NCBI RefSeq assembly: GCF_910585845.1
Contig: NZ_CAJUHF010000046.1
Coordinates: 1 to 28,123, forward strand
Direction: 5' to 3'
Origin: an uncultured Bacteroides sp.
GTDB lineage: Bacteria; Bacteroidota; Bacteroidia; Bacteroidales; Bacteroidaceae
Length of the DNA: 28,123 bases
The notes under the pieces were generated by a model. It saw nothing but the letters and a program-made list of their open reading frames with translations, had not been told where the DNA came from and did not search any database. Each line of letters begins with the position of its first letter. Within the stretch, counting starts at the first letter, position 1. This document shows positions 15,105-22,622 of this stretch, piece by piece. Position numbers and translations under genes: made by a program.

Positions 15105-16472
15105 ATGAAAGTAAAGAATTTAATGTTGTGTGCAACGGCTTTTGCTCCTTCCTTGGTTGGGGCGAAAGAGTTGCCCAATATCATCTACATTGTAACCGAT
15201 CAGCAGACGGCCTCTGCGATGAGTTGCATGGGAAATGATGACTTGCATACTCCGAATATGGATAGGCTGGCACAGTCAGGTGTTCTGTTTCGTAATGCCT
15301 ATTGTGCTACACCACTGAGTGGACCTGCCAGGGCAGCTATGTTCACAGGCTATACTTCGCATGAAGTAGGACTTGCCCGAAACGGTACACCGATACCGGA
15401 CTCATTGCGTACCCGGACTTTGGGAACACTGATGCAGAATGTGGGTTATGACTGTATCTATGCCGGTAAATGGCATGTACATACAGCCTCCATGCCGGAT
15501 AAAGAGTTTGGTTTTACTACTATTCATCCGCATAGTGATATTGGATTGGCAGAAGCTTGTGTCGGTTTTTTAGAACAAGAACATGCCAAGCCTTTCTTCT
15601 TAGTTGTTGGGTTTGATAATCCGCATAATATCTGTGAATATGCACGTAGCCAGAATTTGCCTTGGGGAAATATGGAAGAGCTACCGCAGGATAAATGGCC
15701 GGGACTACCTCTTAACTTCGCTAAGAATCCCTATGATGCTGATGTTATCAGTTATGAGCAAAGTTTGAATTATTCGGCTTATCCTACCCGTAATTATACT
15801 CCGGATGATTGGCGTCGTTATCGGAGTCTCTATTATCGTCTGGTTGAAAAGGTGGATACGGAAATCGGGAAGATACTGGATGTTGTGGACAAACAGCATT
15901 TATGGAAGAATACAGTCGTCATATTTACCAGTGATCATGGTGATGGAGTAGGGGCACACCATTGGAACCAGAAATCGGCTTTATATGAAGAAGTAGTGAA
16001 CATTCCTCTGATTGTTACCTTGCCGGGAAAGAAAAATGCCGGTAAAGAGATGCCGCAACTGGTGAATAACGGTGTTGATTTCTTTGCAGCTGTCTGCGAT
16101 TGGGCAGGTATCCAACTTCCGGAAGGGCTGTATGGTGTTTCCTTCAAAACGTTGGCAGAGAAGGCTGACCCGGCATTGAAGCATCAAGACTACATTGTGA
16201 CTGAAACTACTTTCGATAAAGGTGGGAACACACGTGGTTGGGCTTTGCGTACCTCTCGTTATAAATATGTGTTGTACGATAAAGGCCGTTATCGTGAGCA
16301 ACTTTTTGATATGGAAAAAGACCGTGGTGAAATGCGGAATCTTGCCATTGAGGAGAAATATAAAGAGATCTTGCAACAGCATCGTGAGTATCTGCACAGC
16401 TGGATGCAACTGCATCATGTTGTGCAGATACGTGAAGATGTACATACGATTCCTGATGTAAGTCCGGAATAA
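15105..16472 (+). CDS. Formylglycine-dependent sulfatase (S1 family)
   Basis: Product of 455 aa from the ATG at 15105; a GTG just before it is also in frame. Signal peptide ends near V-G-A-K. The modification motif is the serine type, S72-G-P-A-R, which needs an anaerobic sulfatase-maturating enzyme to make formylglycine. Metal-site residues are in V-T-D-Q-Q near the N terminus and in T-S-D-H-G-D-G; the active-site K-W-H-V-H is also present. It probably removes sulfate from glycosaminoglycan oligosaccharides produced by the adjacent lyase; position specificity (4-O, 6-O or 2-O) cannot be read from the sequence here. Its 3' end is convergent with the dihydrouridine synthase gene, nine bases away. 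Confidence 0.88.
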   Translation: MKVKNLMLCATAFAPSLVGAKELPNIIYIVTDQQTASAMSCMGNDDLHTPNMDRLAQSGVLFRNAYCATPLSGPARAAMFTGYTSHEVGLARNGTPIPDSLRTRTLGTLMQNVGYDCIYAGKWHVHTASMPDKEFGFTTIHPHSDIGLAEACVGFLEQEHAKPFFLVVGFDNPHNICEYARSQNLPWGNMEELPQDKWPGLPLNFAKNPYDADVISYEQSLNYSAYPTRNYTPDDWRRYRSLYYRLVEKVDTEIGKILDVVDKQHLWKNTVVIFTSDHGDGVGAHHWNQKSALYEEVVNIPLIVTLPGKKNAGKEMPQLVNNGVDFFAAVCDWAGIQLPEGLYGVSFKTLAEKADPALKHQDYIVTETTFDKGGNTRGWALRTSRYKYVLYDKGRYREQLFDMEKDRGEMRNLAIEEKYKEILQQHREYLHSWMQLHHVVQIREDVHTIPDVSPE

Positions 16473-16481
16473 GGACAATAA

Positions 16482-17423
16482 TTACCCCAACAAACTGCGG
16501 ACTGCCATCTGGTAAGCCTCCAGTTTGTTGGCTTTATGGATGGCTTTTTTTGCTTTCCGGTCGCCGTCCGGTAACAGATATTCCCAGAAAGTCTTCATCT
16601 TCATAAGTAGTTGTTGGTCGCCGCCTTCAAGGAGGTTGCCGTATTGTGCGAACAGATCGGCATGGAATAACCGGAGTTTCTCTCGCATCTCTTCCCCGGA
16701 GAGCGGGTGTCCCTGTTGATACTCCAGAGCCAGTGCGGGATTGGCAAGCAGCCCTCGACCTATCATGACGCCTGCCAGACGCGGAAATCGTTCGCTGATG
16801 GTGCGTATCTCTGCTGCCGTAAGCAGGTCGCCGTTGTAAATCAGCGGATGACGGCATTCATTGTAGAAAGCCTCGAAGCCTTTCAGGTCGACCGTCCCTT
16901 TGTATTGTTGCTTTCCCAACCGTGGATGCATGACGATATGTGTCAGGGGAAGTCCGTTCAGCAAAGGGAGTAGCGCCAGGCACTCTTCGGGGTTCTCCCA
17001 GCCCAATCGCATTTTGACGGAAAACTGCACGTTGGGATGCCTTTCGATGACAGTAACCAGCAGGTCGCGCACTTCTTCAGGATAGGGCAACATGCCCGAA
17101 CCGTTATGCCGCTTGGCTAGGACGGGAAAAGGACACCCCAGATTGATGTTCACCGTCCGGTATCCTCTCTCGATGAACAGGGCGGTTATCCGTTCCATCT
17201 TCTCCGCGTCCGGTGCGATGAGTTGGGGAATGAGGTTCACTCCCCGGTTGTTCTCCGGAGAGATCTCCCGCAGGTCTTTTCGGCGGATCTCTCCATGCTC
17301 TATGCGGACGAAGGGAGTATAGTAACTTTCCACACCGCCGAACAATCGTGCGTGTGCCTGTCGGTAGATGGCATCTGTGTGTCCCTGTAAAGGGGCAAAA
17401 TGGATGGGAAGAATATTCTGCAT
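16482..17423 (-). CDS. dus: tRNA-dihydrouridine synthase
   Basis: Product of 313 aa from the ATG at 17423-17421 (MQNILPIHFAPLQGHTDA). This start fits the family N terminus and lies 23 bases after a minus-strand -7 element; the open frame extends to 17645 but the extra residues are basic, low in family likeness and partly upstream of that promoter. The FMN-dependent TIM barrel is shown by A-P-L-Q-G-H-T-D, by N-L-G-C-P with the catalytic Cys, by the K-M-R-L-G-W strand and by M-I-G-R-G-L-L-A-N-P. It reduces uridines in tRNA D-loops. It is a housekeeping gene lying between two halves of a polysaccharide locus. Confidence 0.92.
   Translation of the reverse strand: MQNILPIHFAPLQGHTDAIYRQAHARLFGGVESYYTPFVRIEHGEIRRKDLREISPENNRGVNLIPQLIAPDAEKMERITALFIERGYRTVNINLGCPFPVLAKRHNGSGMLPYPEEVRDLLVTVIERHPNVQFSVKMRLGWENPEECLALLPLLNGLPLTHIVMHPRLGKQQYKGTVDLKGFEAFYNECRHPLIYNGDLLTAAEIRTISERFPRLAGVMIGRGLLANPALALEYQQGHPLSGEEMREKLRLFHADLFAQYGNLLEGGDQQLLMKMKTFWEYLLPDGDRKAKKAIHKANKLEAYQMAVRSLLG
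16487..16531. terminator. Inverted repeat at convergent gene ends
   Basis: CCAACAAACTG (16487-16497) and CAGTTTGTTGG (16521-16531) are exact reverse complements around a 23-base loop. It overlaps the last codons of dus and lies 14 bases after the sulfatase stop, a suitable place for stopping plus-strand transcription. The T-run expected of a strong terminator is missing. Confidence 0.35.
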
Positions 17424-17445
17424 GTCGGTGCTGTTCAATTTTTTG

Positions 17446-17453
17446 CAAAGGTA
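17446..17453 (-). promoter_or_regulatory. -7 element for dus
   Basis: The minus strand reads TACCTTTG, matching TAnnTTTG, 23 bases before the chosen start codon. No clear -33 element. A second -7-like TATCTTTG is at 17639-17632. Confidence 0.45.
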
Positions 17454-17660
17454 GTTATTTTGGTGGAATAACCTTTCGCCCTTTGATTTTCTTTCGGTGC
17501 TGTTGCGCATTGCTAAAGCTTTTGCCATAATCGTGTAATTTTTTGTCTGGTTGTCGGAATCGGTTCGGCGTTCCTCCCGTGCAGGCTTCGGAAAGCAGGT
17601 CCCCGCTACCTTTCTCCCTTGCTTGCTGGAGCAAAGATACGACATGTGGAATTGGGGAAA

Positions 17661-17730
17661 TCAGGTTTTGTCAGGTTCTGTCAGTTTCCGTCAGGTTTTG
17701 TCGTGATATGTCAGGTTTTGTCCGTTTTCG
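17661..17730. repeat. Seven 10-bp tandem units
   Basis: Units begin every 10 bases from 17661, with the strongest form TCAGGTTTTG (units 1, 4 and 6); units 2, 3, 5 and 7 are variants. The array lies just upstream (on the minus strand) of the dus leader. Confidence 0.85.
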
Positions 17731-17768
17731 TGTGTGTTTTTCATTTCAATTCACAAGAGTATCGGCAG

Positions 17769-17798
17769 ATAACTCCCGAATAACTCCCGATAACTCCT
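17769..17798. repeat. Three ATAACTCC units at 10-11 bp spacing
   Basis: ATAACTCC begins at 17769, 17780 and 17790. Each lies one helical turn from the next. Confidence 0.7.
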
Positions 17799-17837
17799 TT
17801 GGGCAATTTATTGATTGCCCGGGCTTTGTGTCCGATT

Positions 17838-17890
17838 CCCCTGGGGTTTTCCGAATAAATGCGGGGCAACGTTCCGGCAAACCCCAGGGG
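17838..17890. repeat. Long inverted repeat with CCCCTGGGG arms
   Basis: Arms 17838-17853 and 17875-17890 pair over 16 bases with one mismatch around a 21-base loop. Each arm also contains the self-complementary CCCCTGGGG. No T-run follows. A smaller inverted repeat, GGGCAAT/ATTGCCC, lies just before it at 17801-17820. Confidence 0.7.
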
Positions 17891-18201
17891 ATGCGGCGGC
17901 AAATGCGGCGGCTTTCCGGCTACTACCCGTGGCGATAGGGGTGACGGACGTGGGCATGACGTGTCGTTCGAACTCCGGTAGTCGGTTGTGCAGCTTCTTT
18001 GAGGTGGCGGGGCGTGTCGGTCGTTCACGGCATTTTTCCGTTTTTTCTTTTTCTTCTTCTTCTTCTTTTTCTGTAGAAGAAATATTTTTTTCTTTCTCTT
18101 TTTCTTTATTTATTATATAGGGGTGTTTTTGTGTCGCTTGTTTTAGATGTGTTATTTGCAAATGGTTGTTCTTCAGTGTGTTCAATCTGTTTCTGTGACG
18201 C

Positions 18202-18437
18202 TTTTCTCACTTGTTTTCCGCTGTTTTCTGCTTGTTTTCCGTCATTTTCCGTTCATTTTCCGTCAAAAAACGCTTGTTTTTCATTAAAAATCGCTTGTTT
18301 TTCGTCATTTTTCGTTCGTTTTCTGCCATTTTTCGCTTGTTTTCTGCTTGTTTTCCGCTGTTTTTTGATGGATTTTCACCGTTTTTCACCGGATTTTCAC
18401 TGGATTTTTATCGGAAATGGACGGATTTTCGCTGTTT
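18202..18437. repeat. Helically phased T/A-tracts (predicted curved DNA)
   Basis: Runs of four to six T (or A) recur at about 10-11 bp; tract starts at 18298, 18308, 18319, 18329, 18340, 18351 and 18361 show intervals of 10, 11, 10, 11, 11 and 10. Words such as CGCTTGTTTT recur between them. Such phasing is the classic signature of intrinsic bending. Confidence 0.75.
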
Positions 18438-18440
18438 TTT

Positions 18441-18485
18441 GGTTCATCCGGCATCACTCGAAATGTCGGATGAACCTGTTTTTTG
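18441..18485 (+). terminator. Hairpin with T-run reading on the plus strand
   Basis: Arms 18441-18454 and 18463-18476 pair over 14 bases with one G-U, loop of eight, then TGTTTTTTG. In form this is an intrinsic terminator for plus-strand transcription, though no plus-strand gene lies before it. It also sits 27 bases beyond the stop of the minus-strand lyase, where it could stabilise that mRNA's 3' end. Confidence 0.5.
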
Positions 18486-18503
18486 TCCGCCAACGGGCTA
18501 CAG

Positions 18504-21401
18504 TTAATGTGTTGGTTTCAATGTGAATTCCACCGGTTGTCCGTGCTGGCAGATGACGGTCAGCAGTGTATTTTCTCCCTTGGCGGATAAAGTTATATTT
18601 TTATTCTGATTATCAGTCTCCCATTTCCCTTTTATAAGCAATCGTTTCTCGATGGGACGGCTGGGTTCTTTGGTCGTGAAACTCTTCTCTGCAATGTTGA
18701 GATTCGGGTCACATACGCTGAATATGATTCGCTCTTCATTCGTCTTTTTCTGCATGACCATTGTTTCTGCGGGAATCTGTAGGAGCAACGGGGCTGTCGG
18801 CGAAGTGTAATCTTCGAAGACGGCGTAGGCTGTAATGCCGGTTGCTTCATCAAAGACGATATGTGCCGTATGGTCTTTCTGCTCTATCCGGTAAGTTTGC
18901 TTGTGACGAGCATGTTCCAGTTCTTCCGGATTGGGTTGTATCAGTACCATATATTCATATTCGGCGTTCTGGGGCGCTTTCCCATGATTGATCCATGCAG
19001 ATGAAAATGTACCGCATGTTTCCTTCCGTGTCTTTTCATGTCGGGAGTCTTGCCGGGCTATTTGTACTTCTACGTCTCCCTTGGCAAAATAGTGATTGTT
19101 GTATCCGTCTTGCAGCCAATGCGTTTTGCCGTCATTCAGTTGGCTGTGGAATATTTCATTCTGTTTCTTTCCATCTACAAATATGCTTGTACTGTCCTCT
19201 CGGAAGACGCTTTGGAAGAGGGTGGTTTCTGTGGGGTATGCAGAGTTGCTGTTACTGATTCCTGTTCCTAAACAGATCAGCCTGTTGTCGAAACAGAAGA
19301 CGGACTTGCGGGCGACGAAGTCCGGAGTGAAGTTCTTGAGGCTGCGCTCCATCAGTTTCATGGCAAACATTCCGTTCTTCCCTTCCAGTGAGCTGCTTCC
19401 GGAGAAATTTTCTTTCGAATGAGCCATTGTAGTGCCCGGCAGAGGGCTGTCCAGCAATTCAAGCGGCAAGTGGATTGTTGTGGTTCCGGGTAATCGGTTC
19501 CAGTCCCAGCCGTTCTCGTCGTATCCGCTGGCAAGGCGCGAAGGTTGCCCCATGATTTGTACCGAGCCATAACTTTGGTAGCGTCCATAGCGGTTGTCTT
19601 TCGTATAGATTTCAGCTCCCCATACGTCGGTGGTATATCCTTTAAGGGTGACCATCCAGTCGGCACGGCGGAAGATTCCTGCCGAACCATAGTTGTAGAC
19701 AAAGAATCCTTGCGGCGCATCGGCAGGGCGTATGCCTTGCTCCTTGAAGTAGCGTGCTTCCGGTGTCTCCTTCTGGCAGAGGCGCAGATAATCGGCAGCC
19801 AAGTGGTGGTCGAAGCCATCCCCCTCGCCGGACAAGTCTCCCGATAAGGCGAGATAGGCGAAGGCGGCAATGTCATCCTCTTTCATCGATCCTCTGAATG
19901 GGTGTCTTCCACTGATACCGACGCCCCATTCATATTTGTTACAGTAGTTGCGCATGGAGATAAAGGCCGACTTTAATATCTGTCGGGCTTCCTCGGTCAG
20001 TTCATATTCTGTTTGGCTGGTAAATGCGATAAACTGTCCTACCATGGCGAGGACTCCGGTAGTATAGGCGGGATAGAAGCCTCCGTGATGGAACGTGGTG
20101 CCATCTATCTTGATGCCTCCTATGGTGCCGGGAGTATACCGGAGGGAAGAAGATACCCAGCGGGAAAGTCCTTTCAGGGCACGTGCCCGTTCGCATTCGT
20201 TGGTGAAGAGCAGTGCGGATACAGTTTTCGCCATTAGTAGAGTATGCCAGCTGTCCAGTAGTTCGTCCCTCTCTTCCTGGCAAGGCTTGCGGGTTTCCGG
20301 CAGTGCCGACCAAAAGACAAGGGCTGACAAGATATCATCGCGGTTTGGAGCTTTCCAGATGGCATCGCGCATCAGCCAGGCTGTGGTGTAGATTTTACGT
20401 ACCTGATAACCATAGTGGTGGTTGGTTCCCATTCCGCTGCCGTATGCAAAGCCTTGGTTGATGGCAAAATCCCATACGGTGAAGTAATTCTTCTGTGCTG
20501 TTGAGGACTGGTTGTAATAAGCATCGTAGGCAAATCCGGAAAGCATGGTCTCCACGTCGTTCCAGGAGATTTCTCCCGCTTTACGGTTTAGTTCGTCGGG
20601 GGCAAGTACGGGAGAACCGGTGAATCCTGTTCCCGACCTGCGTATGTTCGTTTCATTGAAGACTTTATAGGCTTTGGCAACCGCTTCTGCAGGGGCTTTT
20701 TTTATATCCACAGCAGCCGTCAGGCGTTGTTCTATCGTATGAAGTTCTTCTTTTTCTTTCTGATTTAGAGAGTTGGGTAAAGGCAAGTCGTATTCATATT
20801 GTTCCCATTGCCATACACGGCACCAATGCCACAGGTCTCGATAAGTGAGTGAATTGTTGTAGGGCATTTGTTGGTCGGGGGTAGTGCGGTCATTCATCTT
20901 TTTTACGGGGAAGGTCAGGCGATCCAAGAAGACACGTCCTTTCCGGTTGGGGGCTATTAACCGGTAGCTTGTAATCTCTTTATTCAGTTTATCACCCTTC
21001 ATGTGCTGGAAACCTATCCAGCAGGCGCGCCATCCGGCCGATGCCAACCGGAAACTGAACCAATAAGATACAGTCCCTTGCGGAGAAAGGAACTCAAAAC
21101 GAACGGAGTCTTGTTGAGGCTTTTCGTTATAAATCCAGAGGGTGATGCCTGCCGAGTTCTCTGTTTGCTTGGTTAATGTGATAGGCTTTTCCAAGGCGAT
21201 ATTGAGTATGGAGCCGGAGTTCGTGAAGTTCCATTCGAGGCTATGTGAGCCTTCCTTATAGTACTGGGTAGAGAGCGCTGCCTTCCCTTTCCCGCTTGTT
21301 TGGAATTGTTCGGGAATGCCGTTCTCGAAACCTATGAACTGGGCAGGGGAAATCTGGCTGCATAACAGCGCACAGGTGAATAAAAAGTTCTTTCTGATCA
21401 T
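18504..21401 (-). CDS. Second polysaccharide lyase family 8 enzyme
   Basis: Product of 965 aa with a signal peptide (cut near S-P-A-Q). Architecture matches the lyase at 11990-15076: N-terminal beta-sandwich (about 21-170), alpha/alpha toroid (about 185-530), and C-terminal beta-sandwiches. Catalytic-type residues are His439 and Tyr446 (F-H-H-G-G-F-Y-P-A-Y), Arg499 (S-G-R-H-P) and candidate Glu597, with the same His-Tyr and His-Arg spacings as in the other lyase. The two proteins differ widely outside these motifs, so they may differ in substrate or in endo/exo action. It is the last gene downstream of susC, susD and the DUF5017-like gene, but is separated from them by 212 bases with strong inverted repeats. 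Confidence 0.88.
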   Translation of the reverse strand: MIRKNFLFTCALLCSQISPAQFIGFENGIPEQFQTSGKGKAALSTQYYKEGSHSLEWNFTNSGSILNIALEKPITLTKQTENSAGITLWIYNEKPQQDSVRFEFLSPQGTVSYWFSFRLASAGWRACWIGFQHMKGDKLNKEITSYRLIAPNRKGRVFLDRLTFPVKKMNDRTTPDQQMPYNNSLTYRDLWHWCRVWQWEQYEYDLPLPNSLNQKEKEELHTIEQRLTAAVDIKKAPAEAVAKAYKVFNETNIRRSGTGFTGSPVLAPDELNRKAGEISWNDVETMLSGFAYDAYYNQSSTAQKNYFTVWDFAINQGFAYGSGMGTNHHYGYQVRKIYTTAWLMRDAIWKAPNRDDILSALVFWSALPETRKPCQEERDELLDSWHTLLMAKTVSALLFTNECERARALKGLSRWVSSSLRYTPGTIGGIKIDGTTFHHGGFYPAYTTGVLAMVGQFIAFTSQTEYELTEEARQILKSAFISMRNYCNKYEWGVGISGRHPFRGSMKEDDIAAFAYLALSGDLSGEGDGFDHHLAADYLRLCQKETPEARYFKEQGIRPADAPQGFFVYNYGSAGIFRRADWMVTLKGYTTDVWGAEIYTKDNRYGRYQSYGSVQIMGQPSRLASGYDENGWDWNRLPGTTTIHLPLELLDSPLPGTTMAHSKENFSGSSSLEGKNGMFAMKLMERSLKNFTPDFVARKSVFCFDNRLICLGTGISNSNSAYPTETTLFQSVFREDSTSIFVDGKKQNEIFHSQLNDGKTHWLQDGYNNHYFAKGDVEVQIARQDSRHEKTRKETCGTFSSAWINHGKAPQNAEYEYMVLIQPNPEELEHARHKQTYRIEQKDHTAHIVFDEATGITAYAVFEDYTSPTAPLLLQIPAETMVMQKKTNEERIIFSVCDPNLNIAEKSFTTKEPSRPIEKRLLIKGKWETDNQNKNITLSAKGENTLLTVICQHGQPVEFTLKPTH

Positions 21402-21465
21402 AAAAACATAAAAAATAAGATTATTATAATTCTATGAAGATGCTTCTTGAAAGTTTGTAGTGTAA

Positions 21466-21517
21466 CTCATTTATCATGAGTATCGTTTTTTACTATTATT
21501 CGTACTCATTACATGAG
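21466..21517. promoter_or_regulatory. Paired CTCAT/ATGAG palindromes before the lyase gene
   Basis: CTCAT-N5-ATGAG (21466-21480) and CTCAT-N3-ATGAG (21505-21517) lie 65-116 bases upstream of the minus-strand lyase start. ATGAGTA (21476-21482) can also pair with TACTCAT (21503-21509). They may be operator sites or alternative hairpins. Confidence 0.4.
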
Positions 21518-21571
21518 ACAGCCGCTTTCATATATTTTTTATTGGAGGGAAAATATATGGAAAGCGGCTGT
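21518..21571. terminator. Long inverted repeat after the DUF5017-like gene
   Basis: Arms 21518-21538 and 21550-21571 pair over 21 bases with a single one-base bulge and an 11-base loop. It lies 43 bases after the stop of the surface lipoprotein gene, on the minus strand, and before the lyase. No T-run follows, so it may slow or process the transcript rather than end it. Confidence 0.5.
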
Positions 21572-21613
21572 AGATTTTGATTAAGGTCAGATATTGTGGG
21601 TTATAGTATTCCT

Positions 21614-22585
21614 CTATTTAACAGTAATTTTTATCTCTTTGGTTGCAATTTTTCGTCCTTCTACTGTGGCATTGCCTGCAAGGAATGTTACTGTGTACGT
21701 TCCGGGTTTTGTAAATATGTAGCTGTAACTATTTACACGGCGGTTGATATCTTTGATATTCTCTCCGGAATCGGGAGTACAGGCATTCAGTTTGATAGAG
21801 TTGGCAATCAACCAGTCGTCATTATTTGCCCATGTAGCATGAGTATTGTTTCCTCCTTGGAACTGGAACTGGTTCTTGCTTTGGTTAATCAAACTCCATG
21901 TTCCTTGGATGACACTTCCGGTGGTTACCATCTTGTAGCAATCGTTATCTTTGTTAGAGGGGTTGATATCGAAGCAAGAAAAGTCCATCGTGGAACCTGT
22001 CACTTCAGTCACGCTTCCATTGGTCAGAGTGTTTCTGATGATAATGTTCCTGAGATTTATAGTACGTTGCGGAGTTGTTTCCGTAGTTCCTGTAAAACGG
22101 AAAGCGATGGTCAATCCTGCTTGGTAATCACTTAAATCGAAGTTTTTTACGGTGACTTTCTTACCATCGGCACCGGCCAGTCCACAAACTTCCGTAACAT
22201 CATTCCAAGCATGCTCCTGAATAGTCTTGCGGTCGGCATCCGCATCTTTCTTTGTCAGTCCGGGGAAATCCTTAGATAAATAAACATGGAAAGCATTCGT
22301 CTGTTTACCATATTGTGACTGTACTTCGAAAGACAAAGTGGAAGATTCTATGTCGGCTGCATCCAATTCTGTGCGGTCACGATAAATATATTGATGTCCA
22401 TCTTCACCTGAAAAGAAAGTGATGAAGTTGGGATTCCCGTCAAAGTGGAAAGTTACTTCTTCGCCTGCTTTGATTTCCGTCTTGTCTGCTACTACGTTGA
22501 AGTTTACGTCTTCGGGATCCAGGTCATTGCAAGCCGTGAACATGGCAAGGGTCGCCAAAACGCAGAGATATTTATTTGTTTTCAT
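21614..22585 (-). CDS. DUF5017-like surface glycan-binding lipoprotein
   Basis: Product of 323 aa with lipobox (M-F-T-A-C, Cys19) followed by N-D-L-D-P-E-D, an acidic stretch of the kind that exports lipoproteins to the surface in Bacteroides. Residues about 30-110 are Ig/PKD-like; the remainder is a beta-rich domain like DUF5017, ending with P-G-T-Y-T-V-T-F. Proteins in this slot after susD usually bind the polysaccharide at the cell surface; the ligand here is inferred from the neighbouring lyases. It starts 37 bases after susD. Confidence 0.7.
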   Translation of the reverse strand: MKTNKYLCVLATLAMFTACNDLDPEDVNFNVVADKTEIKAGEEVTFHFDGNPNFITFFSGEDGHQYIYRDRTELDAADIESSTLSFEVQSQYGKQTNAFHVYLSKDFPGLTKKDADADRKTIQEHAWNDVTEVCGLAGADGKKVTVKNFDLSDYQAGLTIAFRFTGTTETTPQRTINLRNIIIRNTLTNGSVTEVTGSTMDFSCFDINPSNKDNDCYKMVTTGSVIQGTWSLINQSKNQFQFQGGNNTHATWANNDDWLIANSIKLNACTPDSGENIKDINRRVNSYSYIFTKPGTYTVTFLAGNATVEGRKIATKEIKITVK

Positions 22586-22622
22586 AACTTAATACTGTTT
22601 TAAAGTTAGTTACATGCCTGAA

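Larger units (their letters stand above)
17424..18503. other. 1.08-kb gene-free, repeat-dense region
   Basis: No convincing gene is found between dus and the second lyase. The region holds, from left to right, the dus promoter, seven 10-bp units (17661-17730), three ATAACTCC units (17769-17798), two inverted repeats (17801-17820 and 17838-17890), a pyrimidine run (18041-18072) and phased T/A-tracts (18202-18437), then a terminator-like hairpin. Open frames here translate to low-complexity Lys/Glu- or Phe/Ser-rich strings. Confidence 0.7.

Noticed and set aside
17424..17645. N-terminal extension of the dihydrouridine synthase to 17645
   Set aside because: The extra 74 residues have no family likeness, and a -7 element lies inside them just before the chosen start.
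17808..18185. Minus-strand 125-codon frame in the dus-lyase spacer
   Set aside because: It is built from the pyrimidine run (Lys/Glu-rich) and the inverted repeat, has no recognisable domain and no start signal.
18131..18526. Open frames through the T-rich phased tracts on both strands
   Set aside because: Low-complexity Phe/Ser/Cys or Lys/Asn/Glu strings that follow from the T/A-tract repeats; one runs over the hairpin and into the lyase end.
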